Origin: Rathayibacter rhapontici
GTDB lineage: Bacteria > Actinomycetota > Actinomycetes > Actinomycetales > Microbacteriaceae
Reading direction: 5' to 3'
NCBI RefSeq assembly: GCF_001995175.1
Contig: NZ_MUKN01000008.1
Coordinates: 22,099-86,098, forward strand
DNA length: 64,000 bases
Under the pieces are notes generated by a model that searched no databases, had not been told where the DNA came from, and saw only the letters and a program-made list of their open reading frames with translations. Numbering within the stretch: the stretch's first letter is position 1; each line of letters begins with the position of its first letter. Both the position numbers and the translations under genes were made by a program. Below, piece by piece: positions 1 to 8,068 of this stretch.

Positions 1-651
1 GCCGAGGATGTCGACGTCGGGGGTCTGCGCGGCGGCGAAGCCCTGGACGGTCGACTGCCAGCTGTGGCCGTAGGTGCCGTTCGCGGCGCTGCCGGCGGCC
101 GAGAGCGCGGTCTTCAGCGACTCGGCGTTCGACTCGTAGTCGTCCCAGGTCCAGGAGCCGTCGGGGTACGCGACGCCGGCCTGGTCGAAGAGGTCCTTGT
201 TGTAGAAGAGGACCCAGGAGTCCTGGCGGTAGGGGGTCGCCCACTGCTTGTCGTCGACCTCGTAGGCCTCCGCTCCGCCGATCGACTCGGGGATCTCGAC
301 GTCCGAGACGTCCATCAGCTGGCCGCCCGACTGGTAGGTGACGACGTTCTTCACGTTCTTCTGCGTGATGATGTCGGGCCCGCTGCCGGCCGCGAGGTCC
401 GCGGTCATCAGCGTGTCGTAGTTGGTGGCGTCGTACTCCTTGACCTCGACCGTGACGTCGGGGTCCTTCTCGTGGAACGCGTCGGCCAGCGCCTGGAACT
501 CGGGAGTCGTGCTCAGGCTCCAGCCCGAGACCGACAGGGTGACGGGACCGTCGGCGGGGGCGGCGGCGTCACCGCCTCCTCCTCCCGAGCAGGCGGTGAG
601 GGACAGGGCGGCGGCGAGGGCCACCCCGGTGACGGCGAATCTTCTCTTCAT
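1..651 (-). CDS. Sugar ABC transporter substrate-binding lipoprotein (C-terminus beyond window)
   Basis: Binding component of a CUT1-type sugar importer, tethered outside the membrane. Residues 1-21 form a lipoprotein signal: MKRR start, hydrophobic core, lipobox LTAC with Cys21, then a Gly/Asp/Ala-rich linker. The family pattern of extracellular solute-binding proteins follows (AADLAAGSGPDI, then WATPYRQDSWVLFYNKDLF, which lines the ligand cleft). Only about 217 residues are present; usual length is 420-450. The ATG overlaps the TGA of the upstream DUF2264 gene (ATGA), and AAAGGAG lies just upstream inside that gene, so the two are probably translationally coupled. The permease genes are expected beyond the left edge. 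The ligand cannot be read from the sequence; the DUF2264 partner suggests a plant- or bacterial-polysaccharide oligomer. Confidence 0.9.
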   Translation of the reverse strand, partial: MKRRFAVTGVALAAALSLTACSGGGGGDAAAPADGPVTLSVSGWSLSTTPEFQALADAFHEKDPDVTVEVKEYDATNYDTLMTADLAAGSGPDIITQKNVKNVVTYQSGGQLMDVSDVEIPESIGGAEAYEVDDKQWATPYRQDSWVLFYNKDLFDQAGVAYPDGSWTWDDYESNAESLKTALSAAGSAANGTYGHSWQSTVQGFAAAQTPDVDILG

Positions 652-2647
652 GCGTGCTGCTCCTTTGCATCGGCGTGCAGGACCCCACCTCGGGTCCGCG
701 GGTACCGGAGCGGCCGTGCGGCGCCTCCGGAGTCTGTGAGGACGTGCTCGGTGACCAGGCCGTCGGGCCAGGTCGCGGACACGTGCAGGTCGTCGCCCTC
801 GCGGGCGATGCGGGCGGCGGCGGCGAGCGGAGCGTCCGCACCCGTGAGGGTGATCAGGGTGACGACGGGCTCGCCGACCACGACGGGGAGGCTCAGCACC
901 GGCACCGCGACGTGGGGGCCCAGCGGGGAGGCGCCGTCGCGCTCGACGACGTCGGGGTCGCCGTCGCCGCCCGACAGCAGCGCGATCGCGCTGGTCCGGC
1001 CGGCCGAGGCGGCAGAGGCTCCGGAGTCGCCGATCGCGGTCGACACGTCGTCGCCGGCCGTCGCCCAGCCGCCGATCCGCAGGCGCAGATCCTCGGGCCG
1101 GACGTCGTCGGCGAGCGATGCGACGCGGACGACGCGCAGCTCCCAGGGGCCGCGCACGAGCGAGTCGACGACCAGGTGCCCGGCGGGGCGGGCGCTGCCG
1201 GACAGGCCCTCGCCGTGCCGGTGCGAGGAGGCCGCCGCGCGGATCCAGTGCGCGTCCCACGTCGATCCGGCGCGCCCGACGGAGCCCTCGATCGCCGTCC
1301 CCGTGCAGGTCATGCCGGTGCGGGCCGTGCCGGCGCCGATCGCGTCCACGAGGGCGACGCTCTGCTCGAGCGGCTCGCTCCAGCCGCGCTCGTCGAGCAG
1401 CGGTGCCGCGGCAGTGGAGTAGCCCAGCCGGGCGTACAGCGGCGAGTCCGCCGAGACGGTGCCCTCGAGCGCCTTGTCGGTGCCGTGGTTGATCACGCGG
1501 ACGATGCCGTCGTCGCGGGTCCCCGAGACGATCCAGCCGGGGGAGGCGATGCTCAGCAGCTCGTCGGAGCGCTCGATCGGCAGCGGCTCGGCGGGGGCGG
1601 ACCACACGGGGTGGTCGGCCGGCAGGGCGATGCCGAGCATCCCCTTGACCGCCCAGTACGGCGATCCGGGCCCCGAGTACGACTGGGCGAGCGTGCGCCA
1701 CTCGTGGTGCCAGCCCATCGTGAGCACGCCCCGCTCGTCCGGAGCTCCGTGGTCGGCGAAGTGCGAGACGACGGCGCTCGCCGCGCGGCGGAGGGCGCCG
1801 GGCGAGTGCGAGGGCACCTCGGCCATCACTCCGACCCAGAACGGGGCCGCGGCGGCGAAGCGGTAGATCAGGCTGCGGCCCTGCAGCAGCGGCGAGCCGT
1901 CGCCGCCGGTCAGGGCGAGCGCGTCCGAGAGGTAGCGGTCGAGCTGCGCGGTGTCGTGCGCCCGGCGCCCGGCGGCGAGCTCCGCGGCGCCCTGCATCCG
2001 CGTCCACAGCACGGGGTAGACGTGCAGCGCCCAGCCCACGTAGTGGTCGAAGGCGCGCTCCACGCCGTCGGCCATCCAGCCGTCCTCGCGCTCGAAGGAG
2101 TCGTGGCGGGCCAGGTCGGCGGCGATGTCCTCGGCCGACCACGCGCCGCCGACGGAGCGGAGGAAGGTCTGCACGACGATCCGGAACCAGACCCAGTTGG
2201 TCTGCGGGTAGGTGTCGTCGCCGACGACGGGCTCGAGGTAGGCGATGACGCGCTGCTGCGTGAGGGAGTCGAGGCGGTCCCAGATCCAGGGGCGGGTGAG
2301 GTCGAGGACGAGGGCGATCGACGCGGCCTCGACCTTCGCCTGCGCGTGCTCCTCGAGGCGGACCCAGCGGTCGGCGGCGTCGGGGTCGACGCCGGTCGCG
2401 ATACCGCGGGAGTAGAAGTCGATCAGGTGGTCGACGCCGACGCCCCGCTCGCCCGCGATGCGGAACCCGGCGAGGAGGAAGGTGCGGGCGAAGCCCTCGA
2501 GCCCGTCGACCGCGCGGCCGTAGCCGCCCTCGGCGCCGGGGAGGAGGATCCGGCCGTGGCCGTCGGACGCGTACGCCATGGCGGAGGAGAGGAGGGAGTC
2601 GGCGAAGCGACCCAGCGGTCCCGCGACCAGTCGCCCTGAGGGTCCAC
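648..2647 (-). pseudogene. DUF2264 glycosidase-like protein, frameshifted near its start
   Basis: DUF2264 proteins are about 600-650 residues, cytoplasmic, with an (alpha/alpha)-type N-terminal half and a beta C-terminal part, found beside sugar importers and thought to act on imported oligosaccharides. The body is intact from ATG 2579 (MAYASDGHGRILLPG) to the TGA at 648. The family N-terminus has the pattern (D/G)W(S/T)RxxWxxxADxLL. Here GDWSRDRW is read in one frame from a GTG at 2647 preceded by GAAGGAGA at ideal spacing, while RFADSLLSSAM continues in another frame; adding one base near 2610 joins them exactly. Either a one-base deletion inactivated or shortened the gene, or it is a sequence error. 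A start at 2579 would drop about 22 residues and has no good ribosome site. Confidence 0.8.
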
Positions 2648-2703
2648 CTCGTTCTCCTTCGAATCGATGCCGGCTCGCCCACCAGCGGGCCGAACAAATC
2701 AGA

Positions 2704-2732
2704 AGCGTACACAGCGAAAAGCGACACAGCAA
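2704..2732 (-). promoter_or_regulatory. Putative promoter for the DUF2264/lipoprotein operon
   Basis: On the minus strand TTGCTG and TACGCT are separated by 17 bases, a plausible -35/-10 pair, about 57 bases before the GTG start at 2647. Just upstream lies the inverted repeat GATCG-TTAC-CGATC (2753-2766), a possible operator for the divergent regulator. The rest of the 335-base gap (2648-2982) holds no gene I can support. Promoter assignment is by eye only. Confidence 0.3.
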
Positions 2733-2982
2733 GACGCGTGGTGCTGTTAAATGATCGTTACCGATCGAGTGAGTAGGCGAACCGTCCTTCCGCATCGCTC
2801 GATCGGCACCCGGAGTGGGAGGAGGGCGTCGTGGGACGATCGAGCACGACGACGCCGGGGAAGCGCGGTCGCGCGCGCCTCTCCGCCGGCCCGACGGCGT
2901 CGTCGCGGCCGCGACCGGGAGCGGGCGAGCACCGGCTCCTCCGGTTACCGCTACAAATGGACACATCGATCGGAGACCGGAC

Positions 2983-4092
2983 ATGAGCGATCAGACGCTG
3001 CCACGACCTCTCGCCGCAGAGCGGCGCGCGCACATCCTGACGACCCTCGCCTCGGAGGGCGCGGTGCGGATCTCGCAGCTCACGGAGGCGCTCGGAGTGG
3101 CGACCGTGACGCTCCGCCGCGATCTCGTCGACATGGAGCGGGAGGGCCTGCTCAGCCGGGTGCACGGCGGCGCCGTCGCCCTCGCCTCCTCGGCCGAGAC
3201 CCCGCGCCCGCCGCGCGGCGAGACGGCGGCGCTCGGATCGATCGCGGTGCTGGTCCCCTCGCTCGCCTACTACTGGCCCGGCGTGCTGCGCGGGATGGAG
3301 AAGGCGGGGGAGCGCCTGGGCTACGAGGTGATCCTCCGCGGAGCCTCCTACGAGCTGCAGGACGAGCGCCCCGTCCTCGAGCGCCTCCTGAAGTCGGGGG
3401 ACGTGCGCGGACTGATCGTCGCGCCGAACACCGACACGGAGCACTCGGGCGAGGTCATCCGCTGGCTCAGCGACTGCTCGGTGCCGGTGGTGCTGGTCGA
3501 GCGCGACGTGACGATCGAGCCCGAGGGCGATCTGCAGCTCGAGACCGTCACCACCGACCACGCGCTCGGCGCCGTGCTGGCCGCGCGCCACCTCGCCGAG
3601 CTCGGGCACCGGAAGGTGGGGCTCGTCCTGTCCCGCTCCTCGCCCACCTCGCGCAAGATCACGGCGGGATGGCTGCGGGCCTGCCAGTCCCTCGGGCTCA
3701 CTCCCGCCGACCACTTCGAGCAGCTGCTGCCCGACCGCTCGAGCCCCGAGTTCTCGGAGGTCGTGAACGCGACGCTCGAGACCGCGCGGGCGACCGGAGT
3801 CACGGCACTGCTCGTCCACTCCGACCCCGAGGCGATGGCCTTCGTCGATCTCGCGCTCAACCGCGGCATCTCGGTGCCGGGCGACCTCTCGGTCATCGCC
3901 TACGACGACGAGGTGGCGCGGCTGTTCACTCCCGCGCTGACCGCGGTGAGCCCGCCCCGCGCCGAGGTGGGCGAGGCGGCGGTGCGCCTGCTGGTCGACC
4001 GCATCGAGAACCCGCGCCGGTCGGTGTACCGGATCCAGCTGAACCCCGAGCTGATCGTCCGCGACTCGACGGCGGCGCCCTCCCACCGCTGA
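2983..4092 (+). CDS. Hybrid regulator: DeoR-type HTH with LacI-type sugar-binding domain
   Basis: DNA-binding transcription factor of 369 residues. Residues 13-66 are a DeoR-type winged helix (ERRAHILTTLASEG, LRRDLVDMEREGLLSRVHGGAV), with a single HTH and no LacI hinge helix. From about residue 82 to the end it is a LacI/periplasmic-binding-like sensor (GSIAVLVPSLAYYWPGVLRG, LGHRKVGLVL, DLSVIAYDDEVARLFTPALT). True DeoR proteins carry a sugar-phosphate isomerase-like sensor instead, so this is a domain swap, known in some actinobacterial sugar regulators. It is transcribed divergently from the DUF2264/binding-protein operon, which it probably represses until a free sugar binds. The ATG start is chosen because HTH similarity begins right after it; upstream codons in frame look like noncoding GC-rich sequence. 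Confidence 0.88.
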   Translation: MSDQTLPRPLAAERRAHILTTLASEGAVRISQLTEALGVATVTLRRDLVDMEREGLLSRVHGGAVALASSAETPRPPRGETAALGSIAVLVPSLAYYWPGVLRGMEKAGERLGYEVILRGASYELQDERPVLERLLKSGDVRGLIVAPNTDTEHSGEVIRWLSDCSVPVVLVERDVTIEPEGDLQLETVTTDHALGAVLAARHLAELGHRKVGLVLSRSSPTSRKITAGWLRACQSLGLTPADHFEQLLPDRSSPEFSEVVNATLETARATGVTALLVHSDPEAMAFVDLALNRGISVPGDLSVIAYDDEVARLFTPALTAVSPPRAEVGEAAVRLLVDRIENPRRSVYRIQLNPELIVRDSTAAPSHR

Positions 4093-4112
4093 CGCCCGCG
4101 GTACGGCGGACG

Positions 4113-4154
4113 GGGATCTCGAGACGGCCGCTCCGCGGCCTACTCGATCAGCAG
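4113..4154. repeat. Interspersed palindromic repeat, family 1 (copy 1)
   Basis: Reads ATCTCGAGACGGCCGCTCCG...CTACTCGATCAGCAG, containing the hairpin GGCCGCTCCGCGGCC. It sits between two convergent genes (regulator stop 4092, DeoR stop 4184), where such elements commonly fall and may act as bidirectional terminators. Other copies are near 26.2, 26.4, 55.9 and 61.1-61.2 kb. Confidence 0.75.
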
Positions 4155-4183
4155 AGGAGGGGGGAGACCGCGCGTCGCTCCGG

Positions 4184-4933
4184 TCAGCGCAGCTCGACCA
4201 GCCCGCGGAACGGCTCCAGGCGGGAGTCCGCCGGATCGAGCTCCGTCACCATCACGCTGATCGCGTCCCAGGCGAGGGCGCGGGCGAGCGCGGTGCGCTC
4301 GAGCTTCGTCGAGTCCACGAGCAGCACGGTCTCGCTGGACGACGCGACGAAGACGCGCTTCACCTGCGCCTCCTGCAGCGTCACCTCGCTGGTCCCCTCG
4401 ATCGACACGGCCGAGGCGGAGGTGAAGAAGCGGTCGTAGTGCAGCTCGGCCGCGCTCGAGCACGCGAGCGGGCCGACGAAGCTGTCGGTCTCCTCCTCGA
4501 GCTCGCCGCCGATCAGCACCACGCGGGCGCGGGCGGCGCGACGGGCCGAGGCGTGGTTCTCGAGCGAGTTCGTGGCGACGAGCAGCTGCGGCGACTCCGG
4601 TGCAGCGCCGAGCAGGGTGCCGGCGGTGGAGGAGGCGTCGACCGCGATCGCGCCGCTCGCGGGCACGAGGGCGACGGCCTTCCGGGCGATCTCGCGTTTC
4701 GCGGCGGCTCCGGCGGCCAGGCGCTCGGCGAACGGGCGCGGGCGCAGCGCCGGCACCGCTCCGCCGCGGACCCGGCTGAGCCGTCCCTCCGCCTCGAGAT
4801 CGGCGAGGTCGCGCCGCACGGTCATGGTCGAGACGTCGAGCTCGGCCGCCGCGTCGTCGAGCCGCACGGCGCCGTCGCGCTCGAGCAGGCCGATCAGGCG
4901 CGCGCGCCGCTCCGCCGAGGATACCGTGGCCAT
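4184..4933 (-). CDS. DeoR/GlpR family transcriptional regulator
   Basis: Classical DeoR regulator of 249 residues, normal for the family. Residues 4-56 are the winged helix (SSAERRARLIGLLERDGAV, TMTVRRDLADLEAEGRLSRV) and the rest is the DeoR C-terminal sensor, a sugar-phosphate-binding isomerase-like fold (AIAVDASSTAGTLL, VVLIGGELEEETDSFVGPLA, LVDSTKL). It should bind a phosphorylated sugar, but no obvious target operon adjoins it. Its ATG lies 40 bases inside the 3' end of the LtrA gene on the same strand, so translation may be coupled; the overlap is unusually long. The function of the pair is unclear. Confidence 0.88.
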   Translation of the reverse strand: MATVSSAERRARLIGLLERDGAVRLDDAAAELDVSTMTVRRDLADLEAEGRLSRVRGGAVPALRPRPFAERLAAGAAAKREIARKAVALVPASGAIAVDASSTAGTLLGAAPESPQLLVATNSLENHASARRAARARVVLIGGELEEETDSFVGPLACSSAAELHYDRFFTSASAVSIEGTSEVTLQEAQVKRVFVASSSETVLLVDSTKLERTALARALAWDAISVMVTELDPADSRLEPFRGLVELR

Positions 4934-6198
4934 GCCGCTCCCGTTCCGCGCCGCATCGGCGCCCGCGCGGTCGAGCGTATCCGCAGGCGGGGAGGGACGT
5001 CTGCCGCGGCCGACGCCCGCACGCCGCCCGTCCGCTCCCGCACGAGGACGGCGGCCACGAGCCCGGCGCAGACGACGGCGATCAGGGCCACCGTGCCGGC
5101 CACTCCGATCGCCGGAGCGGCCAGCGGTGCCGCGGCGGCCAGCGCGACGGCGGGCAGCACGACCGCGGCCCGCAGCGGTTCGCGGTCTCCGAGCGGCCGG
5201 TGGACCGCCCAGAGCAGGAGCAGGTACCCGGCCACGGGCACCGCCACGGCGGCACCGAGCACGAGCTCGGTCTCCTCGAGGTGCCCGGCGGTGGCCGCCA
5301 CCGCCGACTCCAGTCCGGCTCCGAGCGCCGCCAGCGCCGCGAAGACGAGGTAGTGCGCGTAGCCCCAGCGGTACGACAGGCCGCGTCGCGCCTCGAGGAG
5401 CTCGCCCGAGGGGTGGAGGTACGACAGCCACCACAGGGCGAAGACGATCAGGAGCGCCGCCAGCGACACCAGCACGAGCGGCGCGCTGACGCCGCGCTCC
5501 GCCAGCGACTCCTGCATCCCGCTCACCGCCGCCAGCACGCCCTCGCCGAGCAGGATGATCGTGAAGAGCCCGTACCGCTCCGCGATGTGGTGCGGGTGCC
5601 AGCTCGGCTCGCCCTGCCGCGCCGCGTACAGCGGGACGCACAGCTCCAGGGCCGCGAGCACGACGAAGCTCGCGATCGCGTACTGCTCCGGGAGCTGGAG
5701 CCTCAGCAGCCAGCCGACCTGGACGAGGGTGAACCCGACCGCGCTGCGCAGGGCGGAGCGGTGGTGCGCGGGCGAGGACACGGCGACGCGGACCCACTGG
5801 CTGACCAGCGCCATCCGCATGATGGCGTAGCCGACCGTGATCGCGCTGAAGTCGCCGCTCTCGAACGCCGACGGCACCCCGGCCGCCAGGACGAGGACGC
5901 CCGCCATCTGCGCGAGCGTCAGCAGCCGGTACGGCACGTCGTCGGTGTCGTAGCCGGAGGCGAACCAGGTGAAGTTCATCCACGCCCACCAGATGGCGAA
6001 GAACACCATGCCGAAGGGGAGGATCGTCTCGCCGGCGTGCCCCTCCTCGATCGCGTGGGCGAGCTGCTGCACGATCTGCGCGATCGCGACCACGAACGTC
6101 AGATCGACGAGCAGCTCGAGCGGACTCGAGGCGCGGTGCTGCTCGTCGACGGAGCGCGGGCGCATCCTGACGAGGAGCGGCCGAGGAGCGGCGGTCAT
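4894..6198 (-). CDS. Low temperature requirement protein A (LtrA) family membrane protein
   Basis: Polytopic membrane protein of about 434 residues with roughly 11-12 hydrophobic segments. The LtrA signature is near the N-terminus (SPLELLVDLTFVVAIAQI, then WWAWMNFTWFASGYDTDD) and is followed by AERYGLFTIILLGEGVLA, all typical of the family. LtrA was named from a Listeria cold-growth mutant; its biochemical role is unknown. The ATG at 6198 gives the usual short polar N-terminus before the first helix. MRPRS at about 6165 is an alternative start, and neither has a strong ribosome site. The 3' end overlaps the DeoR regulator by 40 bases. Confidence 0.85.
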   Translation of the reverse strand: MTAAPRPLLVRMRPRSVDEQHRASSPLELLVDLTFVVAIAQIVQQLAHAIEEGHAGETILPFGMVFFAIWWAWMNFTWFASGYDTDDVPYRLLTLAQMAGVLVLAAGVPSAFESGDFSAITVGYAIMRMALVSQWVRVAVSSPAHHRSALRSAVGFTLVQVGWLLRLQLPEQYAIASFVVLAALELCVPLYAARQGEPSWHPHHIAERYGLFTIILLGEGVLAAVSGMQESLAERGVSAPLVLVSLAALLIVFALWWLSYLHPSGELLEARRGLSYRWGYAHYLVFAALAALGAGLESAVAATAGHLEETELVLGAAVAVPVAGYLLLLWAVHRPLGDREPLRAAVVLPAVALAAAAPLAAPAIGVAGTVALIAVVCAGLVAAVLVRERTGGVRASAAADVPPRLRIRSTARAPMRRGTGAAWPRYPRRSGARA

Positions 6199-6361
6199 GC
6201 GGGGGGCCGGCGGCACGGGGAGCACATGCCGCCATCCTCCTCCCCTCGGGCGCCGACCGATCGGAGGCCCCGCGAGCGCGCGAGTACGCGGCCGCACCGC
6301 CTGTCAACGCCCTCCAGCACCCGGCCGTCCCGGCCTACCGTGGCCTCGTGGAGGTGGACGC

Positions 6362-6756
6362 ATGAGGAGACGGATCCCCGCGGTGCTCGTGGTGGTGCTC
6401 GCCCTGGCCGGCTGCTCCGGACCCGACACCGCGGCGGCCGGGAGCACCGCCGTCGCGTTCGAGGCGGCCCTCGCGCGGGGCGACGGCGCCGCGGCGTGCG
6501 CCCTCCTCACTCCGCAGCGTCCGCGGCGCTGACGGAGCAGGAGGGGGCGGACTGCGTGCAGGCGATCGGCTCGCTCGCACTCGAGGCCGGCAGGGGCGAA
6601 CCGCGCGCCCAGGCGTTCGGGCAGGGCGCGATCGTCGAGCTCGACGGCGACACCGTGTTCCTCGCGGCCAGCGGCGACGGCTGGCGCGTGCGGGCCGCGG
6701 GCTGCTCGCCGACCGGCGAGGACGCTCCGTTCGACTGCAGGATCGACGGCTCCTGA
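6362..6756 (+). pseudogene. Small lipoprotein, frameshifted
   Basis: Predicted exported lipoprotein of about 131 residues. The first frame encodes MRRRIPAVLVVVLALAGC, a clean lipoprotein signal with Cys18, then FEAALARGDGAAACALLTP, resembling the start of an NTF2-like domain, and stops at 6532. The remaining part (SAASAALTEQEGADC, WRVRAAGCSPTGEDAPFDC, stop at 6756) is in another frame. One extra base near 6513 restores a single reading frame through this junction. Its TGA overlaps the ATG of the next small gene (TGATG). Function unknown. The truncated product would end after about 57 residues. Confidence 0.65.
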
Positions 6757-6839
6757 TGCGCGCCGTCTTCACGGGCTGCCTCGCCGTCGTCTCGGTGGGC
6801 CTGGTCTACTTCGTCGCGCTGGGGGTGCTGCACCGGTGA
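6756..6839 (+). CDS. 27-residue single-pass membrane peptide
   Basis: A very short gene encoding MRAVFTGCLAVVSVGLVYFV then ALGVLHR: a basic N-terminus, one hydrophobic helix (about residues 4-23) and a polar HR tail. The start overlaps the previous stop (TGATG at 6754-6758), and its own TGA overlaps the GTG start of the DUF6766 gene (GTGA at 6836-6839). That tight chaining on both sides is the main evidence that it is translated. It may be a helper subunit of the neighbouring membrane protein, but its role is unknown. Confidence 0.6.
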   Translation: MRAVFTGCLAVVSVGLVYFVALGVLHR

Positions 6840-7546
6840 CCTCGCTGCTCCACGAGCCCCGCACGCGCACTCGGTCGTTCCTGCGCGACAACTCGCTGAC
6901 GCTGCTCTTCGCGGCCCTGTTCCTCCTGAGCCTCGCCGGTCAGTCGATCGCGGGGCTGCTCTCGTACCGGCAGGAGCTCGAGTCCGCCGGGCTCGAGCCC
7001 GTCGGCTGGCTCCGCTACGTCACCTCGTCGAGCTTCGCGGGCGACGTCGCCGAGAACTGGCAGTCCGAGTACCTCCAGTTCTTCCTCTACATCGCCGCCA
7101 CCGTCTGGTTCGTGCAGCGCGGCTCGTCCGAGTCGAAGACGGTGGACGAGCAGGGCCCGGGCACCGACGAGGAGCAGCGGGTGGGGGAGTACGCGCAGGA
7201 GTCGTCACCCGGCCCCGCGACGGCGCCGCCCGGTCCGCGCCGCTGGTTCTACTCCCACTCGCTGCTGCTCGTGATGGGTGCGATCTTCCTGGGATCGTGG
7301 TTCGCACAGTCGGTGACCGGGCAGGTCGCCTACTCGGAGCAGCAGCTGATGGACCTCGCGGCGCCGGTCTCGTACGCCGAGTACCTGACGAGCTCGGACT
7401 TCTGGAACCGCACGCTGCAGAACTGGCAGTCCGAGTTCCTCGCTGTCGGCAGCATGGCCGCGCTGTCGGTGTACCTGCGCGAACGGGGGTCACCGGAGTC
7501 GAAGGCCGTCGGGGCCCCGCACGCCGAGACGGGCGGGGCCGAGTAG
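6836..7546 (+). CDS. DUF6766-like membrane protein with internal duplication
   Basis: Integral membrane protein of 236 residues with two similar halves. Each half has one long hydrophobic helix (LTLLFAALFLLSLAGQSIAG; LLLVMGAIFLGSWFAQSV), a motif (YVTSSSF...NWQSEYL; YLTSSDF...NWQSEFL), a second helix, and RGS(S/P)ESK at the end. A charged linker of about 35 residues joins the halves. The family is widespread in soil bacteria and uncharacterised. The GTG start overlaps the stop of the 27-residue peptide gene. Topology is probably four helices with both ends inside. Confidence 0.72.
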   Translation: MTSLLHEPRTRTRSFLRDNSLTLLFAALFLLSLAGQSIAGLLSYRQELESAGLEPVGWLRYVTSSSFAGDVAENWQSEYLQFFLYIAATVWFVQRGSSESKTVDEQGPGTDEEQRVGEYAQESSPGPATAPPGPRRWFYSHSLLLVMGAIFLGSWFAQSVTGQVAYSEQQLMDLAAPVSYAEYLTSSDFWNRTLQNWQSEFLAVGSMAALSVYLRERGSPESKAVGAPHAETGGAE

Positions 7547-7547
7547 G

Positions 7548-7970
7548 TCAGCCCGCCCAGGCGACCTCGAGGTCGAGGACCCACGTGACGCCGAAGCGGT
7601 CGCGCAGCATGCCGTAGAGCGGCGACCAGCCGGACGGGGCGAGCGGAGCGACGATGTCCGCGCCCTCGGCGAGCGACTCCCAGTAGCCCGTGAGCTCGTC
7701 GGCGTCGGTGCCGCGGACCGAGACGAAGACCGGGATCGTGCCCGGGTCGTGCGCGGTGCCGGAGCGCACGTCGAAGGCCATCACGCGGAAGCCCGCCTCC
7801 GAGACGACCTGCCCCCACGAGAGCTGGTCGGCCTCGGCCGGGTCGGTCGTGAGCTGCGCCTGGTCGTTCGTGACGGCGTCGAGCCGGCCCCCGAAGACCG
7901 AGCGGTAGAACTCGAGCGCCGCGCGGGCCTCGCCTCGGAAGTTGAGGTGCGTGGTGGTGGTGATGCTCAT
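7548..7970 (-). CDS. VOC/PhnB-like family protein
   Basis: 140-residue protein of the PhnB/3-demethylubiquinone-9 methyltransferase-like branch of the VOC (glyoxalase-like) superfamily. Pattern: THLNFRGEARAALEFYRSVFGG, WGQVVSEAGFRVMAFDV, WSPLYGMLRDRFGVTWVLD. Such proteins form beta-alpha-beta-beta-beta repeats and often lack the metal ligands of true glyoxalases, so no reaction is assigned. It is divergent from the WYL regulator and may be its target; VOC and WYL genes are often paired in actinobacteria. Confidence 0.85.
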   Translation of the reverse strand: MSITTTTHLNFRGEARAALEFYRSVFGGRLDAVTNDQAQLTTDPAEADQLSWGQVVSEAGFRVMAFDVRSGTAHDPGTIPVFVSVRGTDADELTGYWESLAEGADIVAPLAPSGWSPLYGMLRDRFGVTWVLDLEVAWAG

Positions 7971-8068
7971 GGGATTCCCTCCGATCGGCCGGGACGTCCT
8001 CCCGGCGACGCCCACTGTGCCGGGGGATGCGGACGGATCCTGTCCTCTTCTCGATCTAGCATCGGGAC

